Made by a program: the position numbers and the translations under genes. DNA of 64,000 bases. Source: Monilinia fructicola. Lineage: Eukaryota > Ascomycota > Leotiomycetes > Helotiales > Sclerotiniaceae. The notes beneath the pieces were generated by a model. That model searched no databases and was not told where the DNA came from. It saw only the letters and a list, made by a program, of their open reading frames with translations. The DNA lies in assembly GCA_008692225.1 (NCBI GenBank), contig VICG01000005.1, positions 1,335,001 to 1,399,000 on the forward strand, in the 5' to 3' direction. Of this stretch, positions 21,599 through 32,433 are shown in pieces; the first letter of the stretch is position 1, and each line of letters opens with the position of its first letter.

Positions 21599-23632
21599 TT
21601 ATTGTGCCACAGCTTGGGCATCACCACGACCTCTATATCCTCCACCGCGGCCACGTGTAGACTGTCCGTTGCTTGCATAACCGCCTCTTCCTCTATAAGC
21701 ACCACGGCCACGGCCTCGTCCACGATATCCCCCACGGTAACCGTTGTCAACGCTTCCCTGTCCGAAGGTCTCAACGTTCTTTTTTTGTTCTTCGCCCCGC
21801 CACTCACGTCCACCAGGTCTGCTACCGGCAGCTTCTGTGCGATCCTTTGCCTCGCTTGAAATGTTGTCGAAGAATGATGTAGCTTTGTTGTATGCCCTGG
21901 GAGGGTTTTGCTTATTCTCAACCTCAGACGCATTGGAACTATTAGTGGGCTGCTCCCCAAGTGGAGATCCTGCAATAGCCTCCTTGACTAGATCTCCTTT
22001 ATTGAATTTCGCGTTTGCAGATTCGAAATCGAAATCGGTAGCAGGAACATCCACTTTAGCTGGACCAGGAGCCCGACCACCTCGGCCCCGACCTCTAGCC
22101 GCAAATCCATTGGGACCTGGCTGTCTGGGAGCACGAACAGGCTCGGTAGTGCGCAGCTCATTAACTTTTCTTGTCAAGTTGTCCACGGCATTTCCATTTG
22201 TCTGCTGACCTCCAGCTGGAGGGAGCTTAGCCATTGCAGCAGCAACGGCAGCAGTCGCAGCTTGGGTAGCATTTTGCAAACTAGTGGCAGCTTCACTTTG
22301 TTTTGAAACTGCGGGGCCAGTGGAATTTTTGCAATGGAGCTTTGGCAACTGCTGGACTGGCTAATGGTATTGCCGGTTGGATACGACCACTCTTGGGGCC
22401 AGCTGGGGTAGCTCGCACAGCGGGAGCCGTAGCAGGTTGTAATGGCCTGGAAGTGTTTGCGTCTACTTCAGTTAGAGAAGTTTTGGAAGGTGGTGGGGTT
22501 GCTTGTTTGGGCGCTGATGCAGCAGTACCCCCAACGCCTGGAGCTTGCGCCTGAGCTGGCTTTTCTGCTGAGATTGGGGAAGCGGGACTTTGTTGTTTTG
22601 TTCGCACCAGGTCCAATTGGCGCGGGCTTTTGTTGGTTTTGTTGTGGGAATTGCTGACCTGGTGGTGGAAAGCCATAACCTGGAGGAGGGGGGAATTGGC
22701 CAGGGTGTTGTGGAAATCCATGCCCAGGTGGGGGATACCAACCTGGTGGACCGCCAAATGGCGACATTCCTGGAAACCCTGGACCAGGGGGACCACCTCT
22801 ACCCCATCCTGCAGGTGGAGGGGGGTAAAATCCAGGAGGTGGATATTGTCCAAAAGGAGCCATTCCTGGAGGTGGTCCTTGTTGTTGGGAACCATTTTGT
22901 CCTTGAGGTGGAGCTCCTCGTGGGTTTTGATTTTGAGGGGTTGGAGGTGCTTGTGCAGAGGGGGCTGGACGCGTTCCGCTCTATAATTGCAGACCTTATC
23001 AGTAAAAGTACGGTAAACATTTGACTGCAAAAGTATAGTTAAGTAAACTATAATCAGAAGGAAGGCAACGGAAAATCTCCACACGGTTTTGCGCTCTCGG
23101 AGACAATATGATTTAACATCCGAAATATTTCATCATTCAAAGGTTGAGAAGTTGCAGGACAAGGGATGACTGGCACACTTGTTTTCTGGAAAGATTGCAC
23201 TTACTCCGAGAATTGCAGGATCATTGGGCACCTGCGGAGGTTTGCTTTCCTTAGGTGCAGGTGCCTCTTCGATGCGCAGATCCTTTACATCACTTCCACG
23301 GAAAACAATGTACTCGTAAACGCTATCAGAACCTGCAATTTCGTCATCTGGATTGTTCTTTTCGTCCTTCAGTTCCATGAGACTTGACATTTTCCAAGGC
23401 GACAGTTGAGTTTTCCGAGTTGATTTCATGGAGTGTACCGACATATCTTGAGTCGCGTTAATACCCAGGCAAATTCATCTCAGCCATCGTAAATACCTAA
23501 TATCACTCCTTGATACCAAGGATATCCTCGATCTATGAGCGCGCCATTGTTAATATGTATTACATCACGTTGGTTGAGAACAGTCTTTCAGCTTCAGCTC
23601 TTGGAACCCACTCACCCTATAAATTCTGACAT
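21599..23632 (-). CDS. scd6: Scd6/Lsm14 P-body protein, three frameshifts
   Basis: A translational repressor and mRNA-decapping activator found in P-bodies. Four exons: 23632-23616, 23532-23497, 23446-23205 and 22980-21599. The first two tiny exons rebuild the classic LSm14 start MSEFIGSRISLVSRSDIRYV. The third continues it with GTLHEINSENSTVALENV and VYEYIVFRGSDVKDLRIEE. Then come a Pro/Gly/Gln-rich linker, the DFDF motif (DFDFESANAKFNKGDL), the FFD box (TSFFDNISSEAKDR), the TFG box (NVETFGQGSVDNGY) and a C-terminal RGG tail. These are all the expected parts, in order. Single extra A bases (T on the plus strand) break the frame at 23359-23362, 22596-22599 and 22326-22330. Removing them gives 557 residues, normal for the family. 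It is divergent from the PEX39-like gene, with about 600 bp between starts. Confidence 0.93.
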
Positions 23633-24233
23633 GATGCTTTGATTAAGCTGCGATCAGCTCACAGCTAGCTGTAGGGCAGAAAAATGAGAAAATCAAAAGA
23701 GAAGAGAAGCTTAATTGGGTATAGGGCAATTGATAAGTAGATAGATGTAGTTGTGGTTGAGAGAGTGTTGTAATGTTGACTGTTCTACCTTTGGGGAGGA
23801 GCACGAGAGGAGTTGGGTTTGTGTGTGTTATTCTGGCGAAAAGCCAAGCTAAGCTAAGGTGGGTTGGGTGATTGCGGTAAGCGTTAAGGAAGCGCTCGCT
23901 TGAATTGAAACTTAGCCTTATTTTTACGGAAGATTGTAAACCCGGCTTGAGCGCCCCAGCTTTATGACAAGATCATAGGATATGATTGGTCAGCTTAAGA
24001 ATTGCGGACACTATTCATATAACTAAAGTACTACGTTTGATCATACGAACTATTTGATCCTTTCGTAAGACTCAACCACATCCATTCATTGCCTTCTAAT
24101 AATAACCTGGAATATTATTAATAAGCATCCAGGAACCCCTCGCTGACGTCGACGGCATTCAATCTATCAGAACCTCTACATCTTCTACCCTTTGTACATC
24201 AGTATTACCATTTCGTATTGCAATTAGAACAAA
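23633..24233. promoter_or_regulatory. Divergent promoter region, scd6 and PEX39-like
   Basis: About 600 bp separate the two start codons. The Scd6 side carries a GA/GT-rich leader. The PEX39 side has a T/C-rich stretch (23995-24230) with CATCC-type repeats just before the ATG. No TATA box stands out for either gene. I cannot name any factor-binding site with confidence. Confidence 0.4.
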
Positions 24234-24985
24234 ATGGTGGACTTGCATTCAGAGCAGTCTGAGAATAGTAATATCAATATTTATAAGGATCTCGAATCAT
24301 ATCCATGGAGTACTGATAATGAATTCCAGGTGAGCTTTTCTTCCATTAGCTGACAGTCTCGGCATTGGCTGGTTGGCTGATTTGTTGTTTACTTACTCCT
24401 GCCTCCATTTTCCAGGGTTTAATGAATTGTTTCAACCTCAAAACTTTTGAACTTTCCCTATATTCATTTACTAACATTCAAAAGGGTGGTCTATCTGCTA
24501 TATTGGGCAATGCATCTTCTCCTGATCAAATTCGAGAGTTAACGCTTCGAGCTCAATGTTTCTATCTCTCTCGTAAGAAGAATGTCGTCATCGATTTTGA
24601 TGGATATAAAGCATATCTTACTACCCAGTCGTCCGATCCTCCTTCGACGATCACTGCCTTTCCTTTGAACACTACTCCACCCTCAAACGCTCCACTTCAC
24701 CATGAAAATGACCTGCCACCTGCTAGCACCACAACCGATCAAAAGACGGCACCTTATCCTCCTTCTTTTGCTGAGATTGTTGCTATGATTCAAGCCGGTG
24801 TTCCAATTCCGGGCATTCGTGATATTCCTGATACGGTTCTTACGGACCAAGGGACTAAGCCAGTCGCCAGGAAACGTCGTAAGCCATGGGAGAAAGACGT
24901 CGATGAGGAGACAATCCAGGGAGGCGGGACTTTTGGCGATCACCGAGACATTATTATCCAGCAAGAATATCCCACTGATGTCTAG
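24234..24985 (+). CDS. PEX39: PEX39-like peroxisomal protein with KPWE motif
   Basis: Two exons, 24234-24329 and 24416-24985, with an 86-bp intron (GTGAGC...CAG), encode 221 residues. The N-terminal half (about 25-110; WSTDNEFQ, GLMNCFNLKTFELSLYSF, QIRELTLRAQCFYLSRK) is a compact helical segment like the HTH-type domain annotated as PEX14-like in fungal proteins. A Pro/Ser/Thr-rich linker follows, then the conserved SFAEIVAMIQAGVPIPGIRD helix and the RRKPWE motif at 188-191. KPWE is the signature of PEX39 and of some PEX13 proteins. From published work on that family it binds the PTS2 receptor PEX7 and helps PTS2 cargo import. There is no membrane segment or signal peptide, so the protein is probably cytosolic or a peripheral peroxisomal factor. 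The frame is intact. Confidence 0.75.
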
Positions 24986-27038
24986 TAAATAATCACATTT
25001 CAGACACGGTCTGTTCCACTTATTCTTAACCTTTCGGAGTTTACGGCTCAGGATACATCCCTGGATGATAATGATATCAAATCTATACATCGGGTTTATT
25101 TAATACTTTTTATTGGTTTAAACCAAGTGTGACACTGAATCATGAAGGTGTCATTGAGCTAATGGCCTACTAATATAAAACTTTCACATCTTTAACTAAG
25201 TTTAGTCCCAGTGAGCACAGATTAGTTGGCAAATCGCAAATTCGGTCCTGCTTGAGTGATGTCCATATTAGTTCCCGACGCCAACAACGATTGGGTAGAT
25301 TTGGCAAGTTCTCTCTCAACTCCAACCTCCTGCCCGTTTTAGTGAACATTCTCAGGCGCCAGCACTCCCAACATTTTCTTTTTCATCTGACATTAGTGAT
25401 GATCTTCCATAATTTATCCATCGTAGGTACACACATACCCTAATTACAGTTTCCAAAGCATCGTAAGTAAATACCCGATGATGTATGCTGAAGTTGTTTC
25501 TGGCAAGGAACAGACCTGCTGTATTATGAGATGTCCCAGGCGCGCGGAATCGTATCCGAAAGCTAATGTCAAATCATACAACACACTGTTGCTGACAATG
25601 TGGACGCGTCAGAACCAAGCAAGATGATGATGTTCAAAGGGCCGTGACCTGGCGTTCTTTTGGGGCTATATTTGACCAAGGTCAATAGGGTTCCATCTTT
25701 TGATGCCTTTTCAATTTGAGAATACAATTATGGCGAAGTTTTACTTCCAATTCATCATGCGATCATCCACAGCCCCTTCTGTACTCGTTTTCCGGAAATA
25801 TGAGCCAGAAATATACCTAGGTAAGGCCATATAGTCTTTATTTGTTGAATCTCAAAGATGCTTGGTATTCACGGTCAAGAAATGTGTAGGTTGTTGTGGT
25901 GGGGGAGATCATGAGACCAGGGGTCATTGAAGGGGGCCAATGCAAACTAAGCGTGTTCGTTCCCTTTTGCGGGGATATCGGGAATGGCGGAGGGGGTTGA
26001 AATGGAATAAAGTGAATGAAGTGAATGGGAAGATTGAAATGATGAGAAAATCAGAGTTTGAGGCTTGGGTATGTAGGTTTTGAATCAGCCTGGACTTTGT
26101 GATGTCTTTAGGCTGAAGTGTCCTTAGGTAGGAATAATAAGGGTAAACCTGAAAGTATTGATTGTTCCATTTTAGTCGATATAGGAGGTGGAATCTAATA
26201 TGAAGGTCACAGTGTTTAATTTCACCAGCTAACATACAGTCAGGAAGTCACAAACAAGATTCAATGGTTTCATCTACTCATCTTCTAAACGCGCATATTT
26301 TCTTGATTTTTCTAGCTACCTAGGTAGGAGTAGTAGCTGCTGACTTTATGGTATTTTATATAGGTTATAAACAGTGCTGAGCTGAGCCTGCCCAGGTGGT
26401 GGACAGATCTCCGGAGTTTTGCATTCTTTATATCAACTTATCTCTCTCCCCAAGAATGGATTTACATGTATTATTGCGGTTTATGGAGACAGATGTATGA
26501 AATAGGTGAGACAGCCAGGAAACTTGTGTCAATAATCATTAACTTCAGCAGACGTGATAGGCTAGAATATTAATGGTCATGCTGGGGAGAATTACAGCCA
26601 ATGCATTGAATTGTTTTACCAACATGTTGGAATTGTATATCTTGCTACCTATCTACTCCCATCCAACATCTTTACCACTGACAGCATGACAACGAATGAG
26701 GGGTCGTTGTTACCTCGGTCATTCTCGGTTCAAATTTGAAATTAAAATAATTTGCCAGGTGACTGATTGATCTCAAGTTTGCATTTAGAGAATCCGATAT
26801 AGTGACATTGTTTGATCGATTTCTTGGTTAAATGGGCATCCAATATTGCCATTAAAACTAACGAGTATGATAGGTAGGACATCTTCTCAAACCAACTTAA
26901 AGGAACTGCGTCCCGCAGAAACTCTTTGATCTTGCTCTCCCAACACAACAAACTTAACAACCAAGAGCATACAATCACTTCAAGATACTCTCAGATATTT
27001 ACGTCTACAGACACTCTCATTACTTTCAAGTAGTTAAC
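24986..27038. other. Intergenic, no gene seen
   Basis: A long spacer with no protein-like frame. The 60 bp directly upstream of the secreted-protein gene at 27039 contain a CT/CA-rich leader (ACGTCTACAGACACTCTCATTA), usual before expressed fungal genes. CCTAGGTAG-like motifs recur at 25817, 26130 and 26318 but have no evident role. Confidence 0.5.
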
Positions 27039-27615
27039 ATGAAGGCCCTCTTGTTCATTTCAGCCTTGTTCGCATTCATTCCTGCTATCTTTGCTGCAGC
27101 TGTACCCCTTGAATCCCGACAAGCTGGCGTCTGGGGAAAACCCACTGATCTTGCTGTTGTGTATTGCTATAGTGAGTAATATCTATCTCTTACTATAATC
27201 AAACACTCTCTTTGTGGTTGAGTTGCTACTGACTTCAATTATAGATGATGGTGATTGCATTTCCGCACGTCAATTATGGCAACACTGTCAAGTAGATCTA
27301 TTTGAGGACAGCAACGCTCCAATTGGCAACCCCGAAGCCCGCAATGAGATCATTGCCTCGTGTCTTTGTGTTGAATACTATGTCGATTCAGTATCAGGAT
27401 GTCTTGCATGCCTCAGTTTTGCCAGCCAGAACTTCTTGGTCCGCGATACACAGACTTCCTCTGCTGAGAAGGTCTGCAACAAGACATTGACCCTCTCTGA
27501 GTATGAAAATAGTTCACTCCAGTTTGGCAATGCCTTGCAATTTCCGCTCATTCTACCATCTCTTTGGCTGGGTGGCACAAATTTGACATATCCCGACCAA
27601 ATTCTCGTTAAGTAG
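27039..27615 (+). CDS. Small secreted cysteine-rich protein
   Basis: Exons 27039-27171 and 27245-27615 (intron GTGAGT...TAG, 73 bp) encode 167 residues. Residues 1-20 (MKALLFISALFAFIPAIFAA) are a textbook signal peptide with an Ala-rich cleavage site, followed by AVPLESRQ, a possible processing site. The mature part has nine or so cysteines in patterns such as YCY, GDCIS, HCQ, SCLC and GCLAC, which suggest disulphide bonding, and three N-glycosylation sequons (NKT, NSS, NLT). No known domain is recognised. Proteins like this are commonly listed as candidate effectors in plant-associated fungi; that is inference only. A further exon is possible: one base shift near 27590 would continue the frame to a GTAAGT donor at about 27632 and an acceptor at about 27702. 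Confidence 0.75.
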
Positions 27616-29130
27616 GGCCTTCAACATCACTCGTAAGTTTCCATAATGAATCAATGCGTTTCGATATGTTATCATCGATCCAACTAACAAAATATTTCTA
27701 GGTTTCCGACGCTTCTCGGACGGAGGTCAAATATGAGTAGATGAGAAGTAACAGCAGCATAGCTGGGGTGATCTCTACTACTGCGCACTTCTAATCTTGC
27801 CTGATTCATGAATGACGCTTTTTAAGGATCTCGGTGGGACTATCAATGGGAACGGAAGAAGTGATTTCCTTTTCAAATTCAGCAAAATGATTTGGGTTTA
27901 TCTCAAATTCATCGGTTGATTTTGTAATCAAAAAGCTTTACCATTTACGCTTATGGTGATTTTCTGACCGTGACTACCGTGACTACCGTGACTATATCTT
28001 TACACAACGGCTTCTGAGCAACATGACAGAACAAGTCATCTTGGACAAACGATCAATGATCTCATCGTATTTCTTGAGACTTCTTATTCATGATCACAGT
28101 TCGAAAAAGTTTTGGAATCAGCGATCAAATACCGGTATTGTATTTTAAGCTACGCCACCTAAGGATGTTTATCGATCACCAACCCATCACCCTTCCCACT
28201 CCATATCCGCAGCGACTTCTGCTGATACAAGGTTCCCCGAAAACCTTTCCCGGAAATATGAACTCGGGAATGAGGTATTCAAGTTAGATAGAAGATGGCG
28301 ACCATCGCCGTTACGACGAAAGCTTCCTTTCAGAGCATTCTTTACTCCCTACGGGACCAAAATTCTGACCTTTTGCCAGTCAGTGAATTTTATGTTAAAA
28401 CCTAAATATCTTTTACGATCAACCTGTTTTCGTTGCAGAATTATACAGAGATATGCAGGTCGCTTTGTTAAAACATTAAAGGAGGACTTGTAAGATTATA
28501 ACTCTTTCCAAAATATTCCAAAGCTCTATTGCTCTGAAAACCACTCTATTTTTGGCATTACGATCGCAATTACGATTCTATTATCATTAAATTCATTATT
28601 GTTAGTATTGAAGCTACTCAGATATTTTGAATTCGTTGGACCAATTGAAGTGTCAATGTTGAATAAAGCAATGGAATAGGGGGGGGGGAAGCGAAGTGAA
28701 AGAAGCAACTTACTTTCGAATTTCAACCAAATACCCCATTATAATTGAGCTTTTATTATAAATGAATAAATAACGTATTTTGGAATTAAATAGACCTTCA
28801 AACGAAGTAACTTGCCTTGGATTATATAAAGGAAAGAAAGCAAGTTGAAAGAATTTAAAAATTGAAACATTAAGTTTTTAAACTATTTCAATATAAGCAA
28901 ACTAACACAATTGAGACTATTTACATATACTGTCACGAAGTGGAACGGGGAGACTGTAAGGCATTGAATAGGTTCATTGATGTTGTAAAGTATGAAGAGA
29001 AAGGAAGAGCTAACTGAGGGGGGAGCCATATATATACCCGTTAGCTCCATTGGTGCCTCAGGCACCCACTCCCTCCACAGCACCTTACATATCCATGGAT
29101 ACCTCTGATATATTCATAAAACATAACATT
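27616..29130. other. Intergenic, no gene seen
   Basis: No supported gene. A G9 homopolymer lies at 28680-28688, and GTGACTACC is repeated three times at about 27970-27993. The possible last exon of the preceding secreted-protein gene would fall at 27703-27740. Confidence 0.45.
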
Positions 29131-29510
29131 TTAAGAAAAGCCTTGATTCTTCAATTTTCCGTAAGAATTTTGGTACCGTAGGGGTCCTTTGAAAAAGGCA
29201 CCAGTCGTTGGGCATCTTTTAATTTCGATAACGAATGCCTTGGTCGAGCCTGGCTTTTGCTCTTCCACTGCGCATGCTTGTTCACCCCAGACCACCATTT
29301 TATGACAGATCCTTTTTCGAAGCAATGATACGAAATATGATCCACCCAATCTGGGCCATTCTGTCGAAACATCAGGAGAGGGCTGCTATACCTCCATTAT
29401 CTTCCAATTCAAGGGGAGAAATTCGAATCACTATAGCTGGTAGGTCCAGATGAAGCCCAGCAAGTAATAACAGCGGTAACAAAATTGTTGATGGTTCTTC
29501 CCCTAAGCAT
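29131..29510 (-). pseudogene. Possible small secreted protein, frame broken
   Basis: From the ATG at 29510 the minus strand reads, after removing one G from the GGGG run at 29500-29503, a strong signal-peptide-like start (basic residues, then TILLPLLLLAGLHL). It continues with an acidic segment and, after a TC repeat near 29385, a cysteine-bearing part (DHISYHCFEKG). After another shift near 29300 come EQACAVEEQKPG and IKRCPTTGAFFKGP, up to the stop at 29131. Taken together this is about 124 residues with three to four cysteines. The three shifts are my inference from protein-likeness only, so this could be a broken gene, a gene with sequence errors, or chance. No domain is recognised. Confidence 0.4.
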
Positions 29511-29837
29511 TTCAAGCTCCTGAGCTCCCAATTATTGGGTTCCTTGCTTCAATCGAGCTAGCCATGGTCGTAGCTGCTGTCTTCCCGGTAGATCAGCATA
29601 AGCATGCGCAAGCAGCCCAGTCCAGCCAATTTGGCGTGGCATCTTATTTATACCTTCGCTGAAAGGGATAAGGGTGGCAGTGGCCTCTCCCGAAGAACCG
29701 CAAAAGTAGAAACTGGGTTTTGGGTTCTTTTGCCTTCTTCATGTTCTTCCTCGATCGGGTATTCCGTCCCAGGACGTGGAACACTGCCATTCCCCTCGAA
29801 GGGTGTATCTTGAGCACCGAAGGCGATGAAGCCGTGA

Positions 29838-30294
29838 CTATGAGTAGCTCAGGCACGGGTTTCGAGTTTTAACCACTAGCAGACCAAAAAGTTAGTGATT
29901 GCATATTGCCAAAGTAGAATATAAGAGACAGAACTTACCCGACTGTGGGTCAGGGATTATGATTATGTTCCCTGGCAGTAGGCAAGGCATTAATGGTCGT
30001 AGTTGTGGTGTGACAACTGAACAAGTTGCGTGGAAAACAAGAGCGGAAGCGACATCACAGTTTTGTTGATATATCGACCTGGAGTACATCTGCCACTCCC
30101 CAAACCTCTAAAAGTGACGGCGAACTCATCATCGTCAATATATTCTTTTTCATGCTTCTCTGAGTTGGAAGCTGTGAAGAATTCCGGAACAATAGAGGCT
30201 ATGGACAACAGAGCTGATGAGAAGGAGAGAGAATTACAGAGGAGCGAAGAGGTTGAGAAAGGTGCTCGGTAATTATATTTCGTAAACTAACCAT
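29838..30294 (-). pseudogene. Possible small cysteine-containing protein, frame broken
   Basis: Two exons are suggested: 30294-29939 with donor GTAAGT, and 29875-29838 after a CTGCTAG acceptor. The frame carries a hydrophobic stretch (SALLSIASIVPEFFTAS) like a signal peptide, then an acidic segment and five cysteines in RCTPG, QNCDV, HATCSV, MPCLL and NPCLS. The frame shifts twice, each time at a TATA-type dinucleotide repeat (near 30271 and 30072). With one TA unit removed at each site the gene is open, about 129 residues. This rests on composition and splice sites, not on homology. It lies next to another candidate of the same kind on the same strand. Confidence 0.35.
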
Positions 30295-30361
30295 TGTAAG
30301 GAGTTAGCTTTGTTGATATGCTAGGGAAGGAAGGAATGAACTGAATTACCTTTTTTGAGTC

Positions 30362-30616
30362 TTAAATCGATATCAGTAACAGCTTTCGAATTTTTAAAAG
30401 ACACAGTAACGAGGTACCGATAGAACCTTCTGTCACTCTCGAAAGTTGTCGGCTCATCTGTACAGGAGGACTAGTGTTATGGACCTGGATCTGGAGATTT
30501 TTATCTTGCTCATGTGGTACAATTGAAAAACTCGCGTCGTGTAAGGGTTTGAATTGAACGTAGAGCAGCACCACATCGATTTTTTGGTGAAAAATTTCAG
30601 CAGCACAGAGAAGCAT
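30362..30616 (-). other. Possible coding remnant
   Basis: A frame of 84 codons has protein-like text (VQFKPLHDASFSIVPHEQDKNLQIQVHN). After one shift near 30420 it continues as FYRYLVTVSFKNSKAVTDIDL, ending at a possible donor. It may be an upstream exon of the neighbouring candidate at 29838-30294 or a separate dead gene. There is no homology that I can recognise. Confidence 0.25.
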
Positions 30617-31141
30617 GCCATTTCTGGTGTGCTGTAAGTATCAAATCTTGCTGAATGCTAGACTTCCTGCTACCGTGGGATAATCGGTAGCAAGTCGAGT
30701 CTTTCCCAGCTGTGTTCACATGTAGCAAAGCACATCACTGACACAAAAGGCCAATTTCCTTAGCTGAAGAACTATCATTAGACAGAAGGTATTATGTTAT
30801 GAACTTGAATCCCGATGCAAACATCAAGTTTCCCCTACTGTTATCGACAACTCTTAACCTGTTGAGTGCAGAAGCCCTTGTAGACACAAATACAAACCCA
30901 TGTGTTCATTTTCCTCTGCCTTCAGCATGAAAAAAATCACAATTAGTTGAACACAGGTATTCCAGATGCCGATTCTCCCAGAATCACTAATCTAAACATT
31001 GATTATAGCAGGTTTGGAAATTCGACTTTCAGATGATGTACTTAAACTTGCCGTGACAACTATGACTTCTGGTATAACCCAGGTGGACGCCTCTCTGGGG
31101 GTATCCCAACCATTACTCACAACTATTTCCACTCGAGTCAG

Positions 31142-32433
31142 TCATCTGAGTATCCAAAACATGCTATCGATGTTTTGTGAGTATATAACCTGGAGCAAAC
31201 ACTTACACTCATAATCATGCCTAATAGCACGCTCTTTGATATCTTCCAACATACGGCGCATAATGCCCACCAATTCATCCGCAGGGTAGGATGCAATAAC
31301 GGTTCTATCCTCAGGAGTTGGTGGTGATTTCTTTTTTGGTGCCATATTTCGAATTCTCGAAAGGAAACCTCGGGGTGGATGATTATCAGCGGGGAGTACC
31401 GTGGTGATTTCGATCGATTCAGGAATATTGAAGTTGATCTCGCCATTGTAGATTGGTCTCTCCGCGATGACACCTTCAGCCTCCAATACAAAGGCAATTG
31501 TCTTCAGGTCAGGAAAGGTTGAGAGCATGCACTCGACAAGGTCCCACATCTCATCCTCGTTGAAGAGATCTTGATTGCGTGTATTATATTGTACCGCGAG
31601 ATGCTGTAAGCCATGGAACACAGAGCGAGCAAGTGTTGACCGGCGGACCTCATCGAGCCAAAAGTCACCTTGGATCCATATGGTATCTTTCGGCTGGAAA
31701 ATGATATTTCTGCGCGTATATGTGGCATACACAGGAAATACGCTTTCAAAAGAATCGCGTGTTAAACCATCAAAGCCAATATTAGAACGTTCGTTGTCAG
31801 CTTGTGTCAACGCATCTTCAAGGCTCAATGTTGTTAGCGATCTTGGAAGTCCCGAAACGGTGAAGCGCTCAAGAAATGTCTCCCGATATTCACGGTTGAG
31901 ACAGAGAATCGGAGGAAGAGAACCGCATTTCAGACAAAAAGTTCTTCCGATGATGTAGTGATATTGATATAGAGGGTCCGAGCAGAATTGTATGGTTGTA
32001 ATGCGTGCTTCCTCGAGATAATACTCAAAGATGGCGAGCTATTATAATGGTGGCAGTCAGCTATTGATAATCTTTGGATGTAGTGTGGCTGCAATAAAAG
32101 ATAAGAGTCATAGAATCAAGATATACATACCCTGATCTCAACGGGCAAGTCTTGAAATTTTTCAAACTTCCTGCTATCTTCTTCCCTAAACTGAACTATC
32201 TCGAGGCCCTCACAGTTGAGATGCCATTGGGTAGCAGTGTTAGCTTTATCCAAGCTATTCTTAGACAGTATCTTGGAAGCTTTGTTGAGTATCTTCTTTG
32301 AAAACTCCTTGAACTTTCCCAAATTCAGATTGTTTTTCGCTGGAACTTGAGGCGTAATATTTTGGTACATTGAGGCAGGTATTGAACAGCTCTCAGGCTT
32401 CTTTTTTTTCAGAGCTGTAATAAGGCGAAACAT
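31142..32433 (-). CDS. 2EXR domain-containing protein
   Basis: Exons 32433-32131 and 32038-31142 (intron GTATGT...TAG, 92 bp) give 399 residues. The segment KFQDLPVEIRLAIFEYYLEE, spanning the exon junction at residues 91-111, matches the F-x-x-LP-x-E-I/L-R-x-x-I-W/F pattern that starts 2EXR domains, an F-box-like fungal family of unknown biochemical role that is expanded in Leotiomycetes and relatives. The N-terminus (1-70) is basic. The rest is mixed alpha/beta with several Trp and Phe residues (MWDLVECMLSTFPDLKTIAF) and contains a CLKCG pair. There is no signal peptide. A 43-bp GTAAGT...TAG intron could be removed near 31155-31205, giving an alternative C-terminus. The frame is intact. Its molecular function is unknown. 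Confidence 0.72.
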
